Origin: Elusimicrobiaceae bacterium
GTDB lineage: Bacteria > Elusimicrobiota > Elusimicrobia > Elusimicrobiales > Elusimicrobiaceae
DNA: 64,000 nt
Assembly (NCBI GenBank): GCA_017525025.1
Contig: JAFXUJ010000014.1
Span: 124,001-188,000 of the forward strand
Reading direction: 5' to 3'
Shown here piece after piece: positions 42,093 through 50,230 of the stretch (its first letter is position 1; every line of letters starts with the position of its first letter). Position numbers and translations under genes: made by a program. The notes beneath the pieces are model-generated. The model made no database searches. It was not told the origin of the DNA and was given only the letters and a program-made list of their open reading frames with translations.

Positions 42093-43634
42093 ATGAAGTG
42101 TTTGCGTTTCGTATCTGTTATACTGATCTTTACCTTACTGGTCGGCGTATCACATGCCAAAGACCCGTGGGGCATATCCCGAAAAGTGCCCGAAGAAACC
42201 ACCTTTGGTGTATATGCGATAGATAACCTCCTGGACAACCGTTCTATTCGCTATGCCCTGTCGGAAGAAATTACTCCCGAAGAGGAACAGATTTTCAAAG
42301 AAAATATGCTCAAATGGCCGGCAGAAACGTTGCGGTTTATTAAGGAGAGCGGCCGCTCCCGAGAATTTAAGGATATTATTCCCACTTTGGAACGCAGATT
42401 GGTTTTTGAGCGTGTGCCGTTATCTACTTCTCCGGATATTGCGCTATTCCTCTCCACCGAGTTGAAGAACTATGTAAATGGGGACTTTGAACCCAAAAAA
42501 GACGGGCATCCGTTTAACGAAATTAGAATTAACAAAAATTACCGGAATGAATTTTCCCCTATATTACTTCACGAATTGGGCCATTATTTTGGATTGGGCG
42601 ATCAGTACACGTCCGCACGTTGGGCAAACGCTCATGAAGAATACTCCAGCCATGTAAATGAAACCGATGGCGCCGTTATGAATGAAGAACTCAAAATCAC
42701 GTGTGATGATGCAGACGGATTTATTAACCTCATGGATCTGCGCTTGGCCCAACGCCAAAACGGCCAATTTTCCGCACGTGCCAAAAAAGGGTGGAGAAGT
42801 TTGTGCCATAATTCCAACAACAAATACAAAAAGGCCAAAACAATCAACCGTAACCAGCAAGATCCCTACATTCAAGATTTGGACGATCTCCCCGTGCTCA
42901 ACAGCCGGGAATATTCCCGTGGGAATCTGATTCGCAAAACGCACTCGTTTTTGGAAAGCCCCTTGCAACTTTTTGCTATTACCCCGAGTGATACCGTCAA
43001 ACGGGACCGCAAAACCAAGCGCGTAACCTCTATCCGTAGCGTATTGCAAGCCCGGATAGACAATGACCAAGAAGAAAAAGAAGTACCTTTAACTTGGGAA
43101 AGGACGTTTGCTTATCCGTCCGTGAGCGGAACGCCCGGTCAAAGAACCGTCTCTATACGGGTAACCGAATACATCAACAAGGCCCCCTTACCAAGCTACA
43201 CAATCAATATCCATGAAGATGGGAGTATTTCGGGAAACATAGGTGGTTTTTTGACGCCTACGGGATACAGAGCCAAAATGGTAAACTACACCCTATCTTT
43301 AGAATTGCAAAACCGGCATACAAAGACCTTTTTCCTGGAGGAGCAATTTGACGAAGACCTCATATCTTTAGCCGGAAATCTGCAGCATAGGTTCGTCCGG
43401 CTTTTCCAAAAGACGGGCCCCGGGCAGAGCGCACAGGACTACAAACTACTGGTCCAGTGCCCGCTGCCACTCAATGATGATTGTGATTGGCGTGTTTCGT
43501 ATCTTCTTGAAAAATTTAAAATACACCAAAATCACTTAACAAGTTTCTATAAAAACTTTTACGAGCCGCTGTTTAACAACACTCCGCAACAGACGCGCGA
43601 ACAAGTCCAAAATTCCATCCGTTCGCGTCACTAA
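42093..43634 (+). CDS. Secreted metzincin-like zinc metalloprotease (copy 2)
   Basis: 513 aa, signal peptide cut near residue 22 (GVSHA). Zinc site HELGHYFGLGD (H160, E161, H164, D170) and Met-turn M196 in GAVMNEE match copy 1. Shared blocks include YAIDNLLDxRxIRYAL, KWPAETLRFI, EYSS, the CDDADGFIN motif, and the C-terminal FYKNFYxPLFN end, while the region about 260-470 has diverged strongly. This suggests a conserved catalytic domain with a specificity-determining or binding C-terminal part. Tandem duplication is clear from the shared leader. Confidence 0.82.
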   Translation: MKCLRFVSVILIFTLLVGVSHAKDPWGISRKVPEETTFGVYAIDNLLDNRSIRYALSEEITPEEEQIFKENMLKWPAETLRFIKESGRSREFKDIIPTLERRLVFERVPLSTSPDIALFLSTELKNYVNGDFEPKKDGHPFNEIRINKNYRNEFSPILLHELGHYFGLGDQYTSARWANAHEEYSSHVNETDGAVMNEELKITCDDADGFINLMDLRLAQRQNGQFSARAKKGWRSLCHNSNNKYKKAKTINRNQQDPYIQDLDDLPVLNSREYSRGNLIRKTHSFLESPLQLFAITPSDTVKRDRKTKRVTSIRSVLQARIDNDQEEKEVPLTWERTFAYPSVSGTPGQRTVSIRVTEYINKAPLPSYTINIHEDGSISGNIGGFLTPTGYRAKMVNYTLSLELQNRHTKTFFLEEQFDEDLISLAGNLQHRFVRLFQKTGPGQSAQDYKLLVQCPLPLNDDCDWRVSYLLEKFKIHQNHLTSFYKNFYEPLFNNTPQQTREQVQNSIRSRH

Positions 43635-43659
43635 TAATATACGGCGCGCGGCCCTAATT

Positions 43660-43668
43660 TGTTACAAT
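43660..43668 (+). promoter_or_regulatory. Extended -10 giving a leaderless lolC/E mRNA
   Basis: TGTTACAAT ends 7 nt before ATG 43676. No ribosome site in between. Confidence 0.6.
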
Positions 43669-43675
43669 ATCTTAT

Positions 43676-44893
43676 ATGAAGTTTGAACGGTTCATCGCCA
43701 CACGCTACTTACTGCGCCGGCAGGGGATATTCGCCTTTATCACCACGCTAATCGGCGTGGCGGGGGTGTCTGTGGGCGTGGCGGCCCTCATTACCACGTT
43801 GTCCGTTATGAACGGGTTTCAAACCGATATTAAGGATAAAATTATCGGTGCCCAAAGTCATATCCTGGTTTTCGGGCGTATGTCCGCTCAAACCTACCCG
43901 GGAAAAATTGACCAAATCAAACAACTCTCTTTAGTAGAAGCTGCGGCCCCGCATATCTACGGCCAAGGCATTATTACGTATGAGGGGCAAAGTTTGGGGT
44001 TGGTGGTGCGCGGATTGGACCCGGAACAGGAAAAGCATATCAATACGTTGGCCGATTCGCTGGTGGAAGGCTCTTTCACACCTAATTGGTCGCAAGAGGC
44101 CCCGCCTCCTTTGGTACTCGGTTCCCAAATGGCTGACAGCTTAGGCATAGAAGTTGGGGATGACGTGGTGCTGGTTTCCCCCCAATCAATTTCCACGGCC
44201 GCAGGCATGCTGCCGAAAATGAAAAAGTTTCGCATTAGCGGCCTACTCAGTACCGGATATTTTGAATTTGATAACTCCATGGCATATATGCTTCTACCGG
44301 ATGCCAGTGATTTTTTAGGCCTCAAACAGGGCGTTACCGGCATTGCCGTTAAATTAAAAAACATCAATACGGCCGATGCCGCTGCCCAAGAAATCCAAGA
44401 ACTCGTCGGGTACGGATATTCTGTACGGACCTTTGCGCAAATGAATAGCACGCTGTATGCCGCGCTCAAGCTGGAAAAAACTATGATGTTTATTGTTCTG
44501 TTTTTAATTATCGCAGTGGCTTCTCTCAATATTGCCAGTAACCTGATTTTGTTGGGAGCCGAAAAACTGCGTGATATCGGCATTTTGCGTGCGTTGGGAG
44601 CCAACCCGCAAAACATACGCAAGATTTTTCTGTGGGAAGCGTTGGTAATTGCCACATTGGGTATTGTACTGGGACTGCTACTGGCTTGTTTATTATGTTG
44701 GATCATTGCCACCTTTAACATTGTAGAACTGCCGGGAGATATTTATTACCTAACCAAAGTGCCGGTACGCATGGAATGGCCGGATATTCTGGCGGTAGTG
44801 GGCGGCAGTTACTTGATTTGTTTTGTGGCAGGATTATACCCGGCTCTAAAAGCATCACGCGTGAACCCGACCGATGCCATACGCTACGGATGA
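43676..44893 (+). CDS. Lipoprotein-releasing permease LolC/LolE
   Basis: Inner-membrane permease of LolCDE, which extracts lipoproteins for transport to the outer membrane. 405 aa: an N-terminal helix (FAFITTLIGVAGVSVGVAAL), a MacB-like periplasmic domain (about 50-260) and three C-terminal helices (MFIVLFLIIAVASLNIASNL, then IATLGIVLGLLLACLLCWII, then AVVGGSYLICFVAGLYPALK) with the RALGANPQNIRKIF coupling helix. Only one permease gene is here, so a homodimeric LolC/E-type arrangement is likely. It is followed 4 nt later by lolD. Confidence 0.93.
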   Translation: MKFERFIATRYLLRRQGIFAFITTLIGVAGVSVGVAALITTLSVMNGFQTDIKDKIIGAQSHILVFGRMSAQTYPGKIDQIKQLSLVEAAAPHIYGQGIITYEGQSLGLVVRGLDPEQEKHINTLADSLVEGSFTPNWSQEAPPPLVLGSQMADSLGIEVGDDVVLVSPQSISTAAGMLPKMKKFRISGLLSTGYFEFDNSMAYMLLPDASDFLGLKQGVTGIAVKLKNINTADAAAQEIQELVGYGYSVRTFAQMNSTLYAALKLEKTMMFIVLFLIIAVASLNIASNLILLGAEKLRDIGILRALGANPQNIRKIFLWEALVIATLGIVLGLLLACLLCWIIATFNIVELPGDIYYLTKVPVRMEWPDILAVVGGSYLICFVAGLYPALKASRVNPTDAIRYG

Positions 44894-44897
44894 GGAT

Positions 44898-45563
44898 ATG
44901 ATTGAACTGCAACACGTAACTAAAATTTACGGTCAAGGCGACGAACATCTTTGCGTACTGGAAGATGTATCGCTTACTTTGCCGCGAGGAAAATTCACAG
45001 TTTTGTTGGGCCCCAGCGGATCCGGCAAAAGTACGCTGCTCAATTTAATTGCCATGTTGGACAAACCCACTAGCGGAAAAATCTTTGTAGACGGGCAAGA
45101 AATTACCGCCTTGCGCAAGGAATCAACCCGTTCTAAACTTCGTTTAAAGAAAATGGGGTTTGTGTTTCAATTTGACGGTTTGTTGCCGGAATTTTCTTTA
45201 GTGGAAAATGTGGATATGCCTGCCCTTTTGCAAGGGAAACCCAACCCGCAAAAAGCCCTGCGTTTATTAGAAAACTTAGGCCTTGGGCAAATGGCTCATA
45301 AACTCCCGGCCGATTTATCGGGTGGAGAAAAACAACGCGCCAGCATCGCCCGGGCCTTGCGCAATAATCCGCCGCTACTTTTGGCAGATGAACCCACCGG
45401 GAATTTGGACGTGGCCCGCAAAGAACAGGTATTTGAAGATTTTGCCCGGATGAGCCGAGAACAAAATTTAACCGTCGTCATGGTAACGCACGATGTACAC
45501 GCAGCCAACTATGCCGACCGTGTTTTTACGTTGGAAAATAGAAAATTAGTGAAAACAAAATAA
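44898..45563 (+). CDS. lolD: Lipoprotein-releasing ATPase LolD
   Basis: ABC ATPase that powers lipoprotein release. Walker A GPSGSGKSTLL, Q-loop FVFQFDGLLPEFS, signature LSGGEKQRASIARAL, Walker B LLLADEPTGNLD, and H-loop VTHDVHAA are all intact. The ATG at 44898 is chosen over an upstream in-frame start that overlaps lolC, because GATGAGG precedes it and the product (221 aa) has the normal family length. It forms an operon with lolC/E and the Sel1 gene. Confidence 0.95.
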   Translation: MIELQHVTKIYGQGDEHLCVLEDVSLTLPRGKFTVLLGPSGSGKSTLLNLIAMLDKPTSGKIFVDGQEITALRKESTRSKLRLKKMGFVFQFDGLLPEFSLVENVDMPALLQGKPNPQKALRLLENLGLGQMAHKLPADLSGGEKQRASIARALRNNPPLLLADEPTGNLDVARKEQVFEDFARMSREQNLTVVMVTHDVHAANYADRVFTLENRKLVKTK

Positions 45564-45575
45564 GGACTTTGCATT

Positions 45576-46172
45576 ATGGAAATTATTGAAGTACGTACCG
45601 GAATTACTCTTATTTTTGCGTTGGCTGTGGCATTGTTTTTGCTACATAAATACGCAGCCAACCCGCTTAAAGACCTTTTGCTCAAAGCATCGCAAAACGA
45701 TCCGGAAGCTCAATATAAAATGGGAATGCTGTATTATACCGGTAAGCGCGTAGCTAAAAATTATAAACAAGCGCTTGTATGGTTTGATACTGCCGCACAA
45801 AATGGACACGTAAAGGCACAAATTGCACTTGCCGGCTTATACAACGCGGGCGTAGGAATCCCCAAAAACGAGCGGATGGCTTTTGAATGGTACCAACGAG
45901 CCTCTAAAACCGGGGATTTGGAAGCACGTATCAACTTGGCGGTATGCTACCTGCAAGGAATCGGCGTAGAAAAAAATGAGAATAAAGGATTTGAACTTAT
46001 GAAAGCCGCCGCCGATGACAAGAGCCCCTTAGCCTATACGCTGCTAGCCCGTCTATATGAACACGGCCAGGGGGTTACCCAAGATATTGACCAGGCCACC
46101 CGCTATTACGTGTTAGCTGCCAAACAAGGCGAGCCGATTGCCAAAAAAGTGCTTGAAAAACGGGATAAATAA
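45576..46172 (+). CDS. Sel1-repeat protein with N-terminal membrane helix
   Basis: 198 aa. One membrane helix (TLIFALAVALFLLHKYA) is followed by four Sel1-type repeats (about residues 38-190): KMGMLYYTGKRVAKNYKQAL, ALAGLYNAGVGIPKNERMAF, NLAVCYLQGIGVEKNENKGF and LLARLYEHGQGVTQDIDQAT. Sel1 repeats mediate protein-protein contacts. It is 12 nt after lolD, so it may serve the envelope, but the link to Lol is an inference from position. Confidence 0.88.
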   Translation: MEIIEVRTGITLIFALAVALFLLHKYAANPLKDLLLKASQNDPEAQYKMGMLYYTGKRVAKNYKQALVWFDTAAQNGHVKAQIALAGLYNAGVGIPKNERMAFEWYQRASKTGDLEARINLAVCYLQGIGVEKNENKGFELMKAAADDKSPLAYTLLARLYEHGQGVTQDIDQATRYYVLAAKQGEPIAKKVLEKRDK

Positions 46173-46191
46173 AACAGCTATTTTTTGAATG

Positions 46192-46221
46192 AAAACGACC
46201 GGCATTTTACCGGTCGTTTTT
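46192..46221. terminator. Bidirectional terminator between convergent genes
   Basis: AAAACGACCGG, 7-nt loop, CCGGTCGTTTT: an 11-bp stem with T-runs on both strands. Confidence 0.9.
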
Positions 46222-46246
46222 GTTAAAGGACTACAAATCTAAAGGC

Positions 46247-48613
46247 TTATAAAGCAATTTTTAACTTGCGTGCCAACGCACGCACCATATCTTTATGTTT
46301 AGCTTCTGCCCCCAAACGCTGTAACCCCAGGAAAACGAACTCTTGTGCTTTGATAGTATCGGGGTGAAAACCGAAAATTTCCATATAGTTTAAGAAATCT
46401 ACTAACTTCGTGGTAGCCGTTTTGCTTTCCGGATTGCGGGCAAAAGCAAAAGCCAATGAAGTTGCTTTTTCTGTTACGGCGTCTCCCACTTCCCCTCCGC
46501 TGAGGTTCAGCCCCAACGCCTGCACATCTTCCATAAGCTCTTCCAACGCGTTGATGTTCATATCCGCCGCGCGGATTTCCGCCTTGATATCCTGTGCCAA
46601 CACAAAAGAGGCTACCGTCAAAAAAGTCTGCGGTACCGGGGCCCCGATCAACTGCAAGTGCCGCGCCACCGGATATTGTTCTTCAAACAGCCGGGTGAAC
46701 ACTTGGTCGGTTTGTTCGTCCATATGGCGGCACGTACTTTGTACCACTTTGCGGCGCACGTCATGAATCATACCGCTGAGTGGATAGTTCTCTTTAAAAT
46801 GGGCCAAAATATACGCCTTTACCTCATCATATCGTTGCGTTTGAAACAACTCCTCCAGCTGCTCATAAACGGTTTGCATACCTTCTTGCCCGGCCGGTTG
46901 TATCGCACAAACGAAATCGGCCGATCCGCGGCGCAATACCGCGAATTGGAAGGCGTGCTCTTGCAAAGTTATTACAGACTTAAGGGAAATTTCCCCATAC
47001 CACATATGCGCTCCCGGATCAATTGATTTCTGCGGGGAAAAAGAAGTTACTTCGTAAGAATACGCATGTTGCGGATTAACGGTTTCATCTGCCATCAGAG
47101 CCACAATGTGTTGTAAGGCTATTTTTTCGGCGGGCATGGCTTGCGGTTTTACATAACGCTCGTACGCATGCGCTCCGTTTTTGAGTTCTTTGATATTGCT
47201 GGGAGCCAGAGCCAATTTTTCTACAAAAGCCGGCTCCAAATCATTCCCGGTAAGCAAACGGTTTAATTCCAATGCCCTGGCCGCATACTGCATAATTTGG
47301 ACCGTTTCAATACCGCTGATTTCATCAAAAAACCATCCGCAACTCGTGTACATAAACAGTGTATTTTTTTGCATTTCCAGCAACATCAGGGCACCGGCGC
47401 GGTTGTTCCAAGCTTTTTCCGTGGCGTGCTTGAGGAAGAAACAATGTTGGGCATCTAACCCGCGGTCCATTATTAAATCAATATAATCATTCCGGGCAGC
47501 CCAGGGATCTTTAAAATATTCCCGGCCAAGGGTATCAAATGTTTTAATTAGTTCATCCCGCACAAAATCCAACGCTTCGCGTAGCGGCCCGCGCCATTTT
47601 TGATTCCAACCGGCCCGCCCGGAATTACAACCGCAATCCGCGCGCCAACGTTCCACGCCGTGGCAGCAACTCCAGGAAGAATTTTCTACAATTTGCGCTT
47701 CATACAACGGGGGATGTTTCTCCAAAAATTGTCCGTAAACGGTTAGTTCCACTTCCGGCGTCTCTTCCACTTTTTTCAAACAATACGCCAACGCCATATC
47801 TGCAAATTTTTGATGGTGCCCGTAGGTTTCTCCATCGGTTGCAATATGCATCAGTTGGGGTTCTTCGCTCTCGTTATAGGTGCTCAGCAACCGGGAGGCA
47901 AATTTCTCACCGGAAGAAAGCGTATCTGCAAAAGCAATTCCTTGCGAAATGGGGCCATCATAAAAAAATAAAACAATACTCTTTCCGTCAGGTAAATTGC
48001 ACTTGTACGCTCGCTTAGGATCCACTGCGGCACCGACTTCTTGCCATTTTTCCGTGCCGATTTTACGAATACGCGCACATTGGCCCGGAGCTAAAATAAC
48101 ATATTTCATACCGGCATCCGCTAAAGCACAAAGGGTGGGCGTATCACAAGCGGTTTCGGCCAACCATAAGGCCTCCGGTGCGCGCCCGAAACGCCGGGTA
48201 AAATCCGCAATCCCCCAACGGATCTGTGTTTCTTTATCGCGTGCGTTGGCTAATGGCAAAATCATGTGATTATAGGCCTGGGCGATGGCGCCGCCATGCC
48301 CGCCAAAACGCTCCTGACTTAATTTATCGGCTTCTAAGATTGCTTGATAAACTTCCGGTTCTTTTTTTTCTAACCACGATAAAAGCGTCGGCCCGAAGTT
48401 AAAGCTGATGCGGGAATAATTATTAGTAAGTGCAATTAAATTTTGCGATCCATCCAACAAGCGCGCCAACGCATTGGGCGAGTAACACTCCGCGCAAATC
48501 CGTTCGTTCCAATCATGGAAAGGAGCTGCGCTTTCTTGTTGTTCGATGGCATCCAGCCATGCGTTCTCTCGCGGGGGCTGGTAAAAATGCCCGTGGATGC
48601 AAAGATATTTCAT
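46247..48613 (-). CDS. GH57-family glycoside hydrolase with DUF3536-like C-terminus
   Basis: 788 aa. GH57 motifs: HGHFYQPPRENAW near the N-terminus, YSRISFNFGPTLLSWLEKKE, GHGGAIAQAYNHMILPLA, the nucleophile region LWLAETACDTPTLCALADAG (Glu) and the acid region HIATDGETYGHHQ. The C-terminal half resembles DUF3536. Family members act on alpha-glucans as amylases, branching enzymes or 4-alpha-glucanotransferases, so a role in glycogen is likely but unproven. No signal peptide, so it is cytoplasmic. The mRNA appears leaderless. Confidence 0.88.
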   Translation of the reverse strand: MKYLCIHGHFYQPPRENAWLDAIEQQESAAPFHDWNERICAECYSPNALARLLDGSQNLIALTNNYSRISFNFGPTLLSWLEKKEPEVYQAILEADKLSQERFGGHGGAIAQAYNHMILPLANARDKETQIRWGIADFTRRFGRAPEALWLAETACDTPTLCALADAGMKYVILAPGQCARIRKIGTEKWQEVGAAVDPKRAYKCNLPDGKSIVLFFYDGPISQGIAFADTLSSGEKFASRLLSTYNESEEPQLMHIATDGETYGHHQKFADMALAYCLKKVEETPEVELTVYGQFLEKHPPLYEAQIVENSSWSCCHGVERWRADCGCNSGRAGWNQKWRGPLREALDFVRDELIKTFDTLGREYFKDPWAARNDYIDLIMDRGLDAQHCFFLKHATEKAWNNRAGALMLLEMQKNTLFMYTSCGWFFDEISGIETVQIMQYAARALELNRLLTGNDLEPAFVEKLALAPSNIKELKNGAHAYERYVKPQAMPAEKIALQHIVALMADETVNPQHAYSYEVTSFSPQKSIDPGAHMWYGEISLKSVITLQEHAFQFAVLRRGSADFVCAIQPAGQEGMQTVYEQLEELFQTQRYDEVKAYILAHFKENYPLSGMIHDVRRKVVQSTCRHMDEQTDQVFTRLFEEQYPVARHLQLIGAPVPQTFLTVASFVLAQDIKAEIRAADMNINALEELMEDVQALGLNLSGGEVGDAVTEKATSLAFAFARNPESKTATTKLVDFLNYMEIFGFHPDTIKAQEFVFLGLQRLGAEAKHKDMVRALARKLKIAL

Positions 48614-48619
48614 ATATAT

Positions 48620-48625
48620 ATTTTA
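48620..48625 (-). promoter_or_regulatory. -10 giving a leaderless GH57 mRNA
   Basis: TAAAAT on the minus strand, then ATATAT, then ATG 48613; no ribosome site. No TG extension, and no clear -35. Confidence 0.45.
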
Positions 48626-48680
48626 ACCGATTTGAAGCCAAAAGAAACGGGCTTCTTGGGTAACTTCGGCGGAAATGTGC

Positions 48681-48709
48681 TTGATTTTCTTCTCCAACAA
48701 GTTTATACT
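48681..48709 (+). promoter_or_regulatory. Promoter of the PhoH-like gene
   Basis: TTGATT, 17-nt spacer, TATACT; AAGGGGA then serves as ribosome site. Confidence 0.7.
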
Positions 48710-48744
48710 ATGAGTAGTTGTTACGTTTTAGATAAGGGGACCTT

Positions 48745-50070
48745 ATGAAAAAAACTTTTATTTTAGATACCAATGTTTTACTCCACGATATTAACTGCTT
48801 ACACGCCTTTGAAGATAACGACATTATCATCCCCATGGCGGTCATTGAAGAATTGGATGCCTTTAAAAACGAGACGGATACTCGCGGTAAAAATGCCCGC
48901 ATGGTTTCGCGCGCCCTAGACGAAATGCGCTCCCATGGGAAACTCAACGAAGGAGTCCCCCTCCCTAAAGGCGGCACCTTAAAAATTGAACTGGATAAAC
49001 CAAACATCCTTCCGCAATCATTAGCTTTTAACAAAGCCGACAATTCTATTTTGAATATCGCTTATACTCTAAGCAAAAAAGAAGGTTCTTATAAAAAGAA
49101 CATGCGGCCGGTGATTGTCGTTACCAAAGATATTAACATGCGCTTAAAAGCCGAAGCCCTCGGCCTTGCCGCGCAAGATTATACCAGTGATAAAGTAAAC
49201 GTAGATGAATTGTACACCGGCGTAGCGGAAACGGAAGTGGATCCCGGCCAAATTGATGAATTTTATCAAAAGAAACAACTGGCCCTGGATCCGACCATTT
49301 ACGTCCCCAACCAGTTTGTTATTTTAAAGACCAATGACGGTAGTAAAAAATCAGCTATCGGCCGTGTGTCTAATGATGACCGCTTCCTTTTACACCCGCT
49401 ATCCGGGCAAGATCCGGTAGCTTGGGGCATTAAACCGCTCAACAAAGAGCAGCGCTTTGCCATGGAACTTTTGTTGGATGACAGCTTGGATATCGTTACG
49501 CTGGTCGGCACAGCCGGTACCGGTAAAACGCTTATCACGCTGGCCACCGGTTTACAGCGCACGATGGATGAAAATGCCTACCGCCGCATGGTGGTTTGCC
49601 GATCCATTGTGCCGGTCGGTAAAGATTTAGGGTTCCTGCCGGGTACCAAAGAGGAGAAATTAGAGGCCTGGATGGGAGCTATTTACGATAACTTGGCTTT
49701 CTTAGCGGACCGCAAAAACCCCGATGAAGGGGAAGAAAAAGCCCATTACTTATTAGATAGCGGAAAAATTGAAATTGCTTCCGTTACGCATATGCGCGGA
49801 CGCTCGTTACCCGGGCAATATATGATTGTGGATGACGCCCAAAACTTGACTCCGCATGAGATGAAAACCATCTTAACCCGTGCCGGAGAAGGAACTAAAG
49901 TGGTGGTAACCGGAGACCCATACCAAATCGATACTCCTTATTTGGACGTAGAATCCAACGGACTTACCTATTTGGTAGACCGGTTAAGAGGCCAAAAATC
50001 CTACGGCCATATTACCTTTACCAAAACGGAACGCAGCCGCTTGGCGGACTTAGCTTCCAAACTATTGTAA
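48745..50070 (+). CDS. PIN-PhoH RNA-processing ATPase
   Basis: 441 aa. An N-terminal PIN nuclease domain (about 1-140: FILDTNVLLHDINCLHAFED, VIEELDAFKNETDTRGKNAR and VTKDINMRLKAEALGL supply the acidic residues) is fused to a PhoH ATPase (about 230-441). The latter has Walker A GTAGTGKTLI, FLPGTKEEKLEAWMGAIYDN, Walker B MIVDDAQNLTPHEMK and VVVTGDPYQIDTPYLD. The Walker B has Asp-Asp-Ala-Gln where many relatives have Asp-Glu-Ala-Gln. PIN-PhoH proteins act as RNA helicase-nucleases. Single-gene unit with terminator. Confidence 0.94.
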   Translation: MKKTFILDTNVLLHDINCLHAFEDNDIIIPMAVIEELDAFKNETDTRGKNARMVSRALDEMRSHGKLNEGVPLPKGGTLKIELDKPNILPQSLAFNKADNSILNIAYTLSKKEGSYKKNMRPVIVVTKDINMRLKAEALGLAAQDYTSDKVNVDELYTGVAETEVDPGQIDEFYQKKQLALDPTIYVPNQFVILKTNDGSKKSAIGRVSNDDRFLLHPLSGQDPVAWGIKPLNKEQRFAMELLLDDSLDIVTLVGTAGTGKTLITLATGLQRTMDENAYRRMVVCRSIVPVGKDLGFLPGTKEEKLEAWMGAIYDNLAFLADRKNPDEGEEKAHYLLDSGKIEIASVTHMRGRSLPGQYMIVDDAQNLTPHEMKTILTRAGEGTKVVVTGDPYQIDTPYLDVESNGLTYLVDRLRGQKSYGHITFTKTERSRLADLASKLL

Positions 50071-50083
50071 AGAAACATTGTTT

Positions 50084-50114
50084 AAAAACCTGCCCTTATG
50101 AGGGCAGGTTTTTT
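50084..50114 (+). terminator. Terminator after the PhoH-like gene
   Basis: AAAAACCTGCCCT, loop TATG, AGGGCAGGTTTTT plus T-run. Confidence 0.9.
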
Positions 50115-50230
50115 ATGGGCCCAAAGTCCTAGTTGGGGGTAGGCCCTTTTTTCACTCGGCTTGGGCCTTTCTTTTTTGTTGAAAACCCTTATACTGATAG
50201 AAAGGAAGGATGTTCTAAAGGAGATTATCT

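Noticed and set aside
44874-44897. Upstream start for LolD within lolC/E
   Set aside because: The extra eight residues precede the conserved family start; ATG 44898 has a ribosome site.
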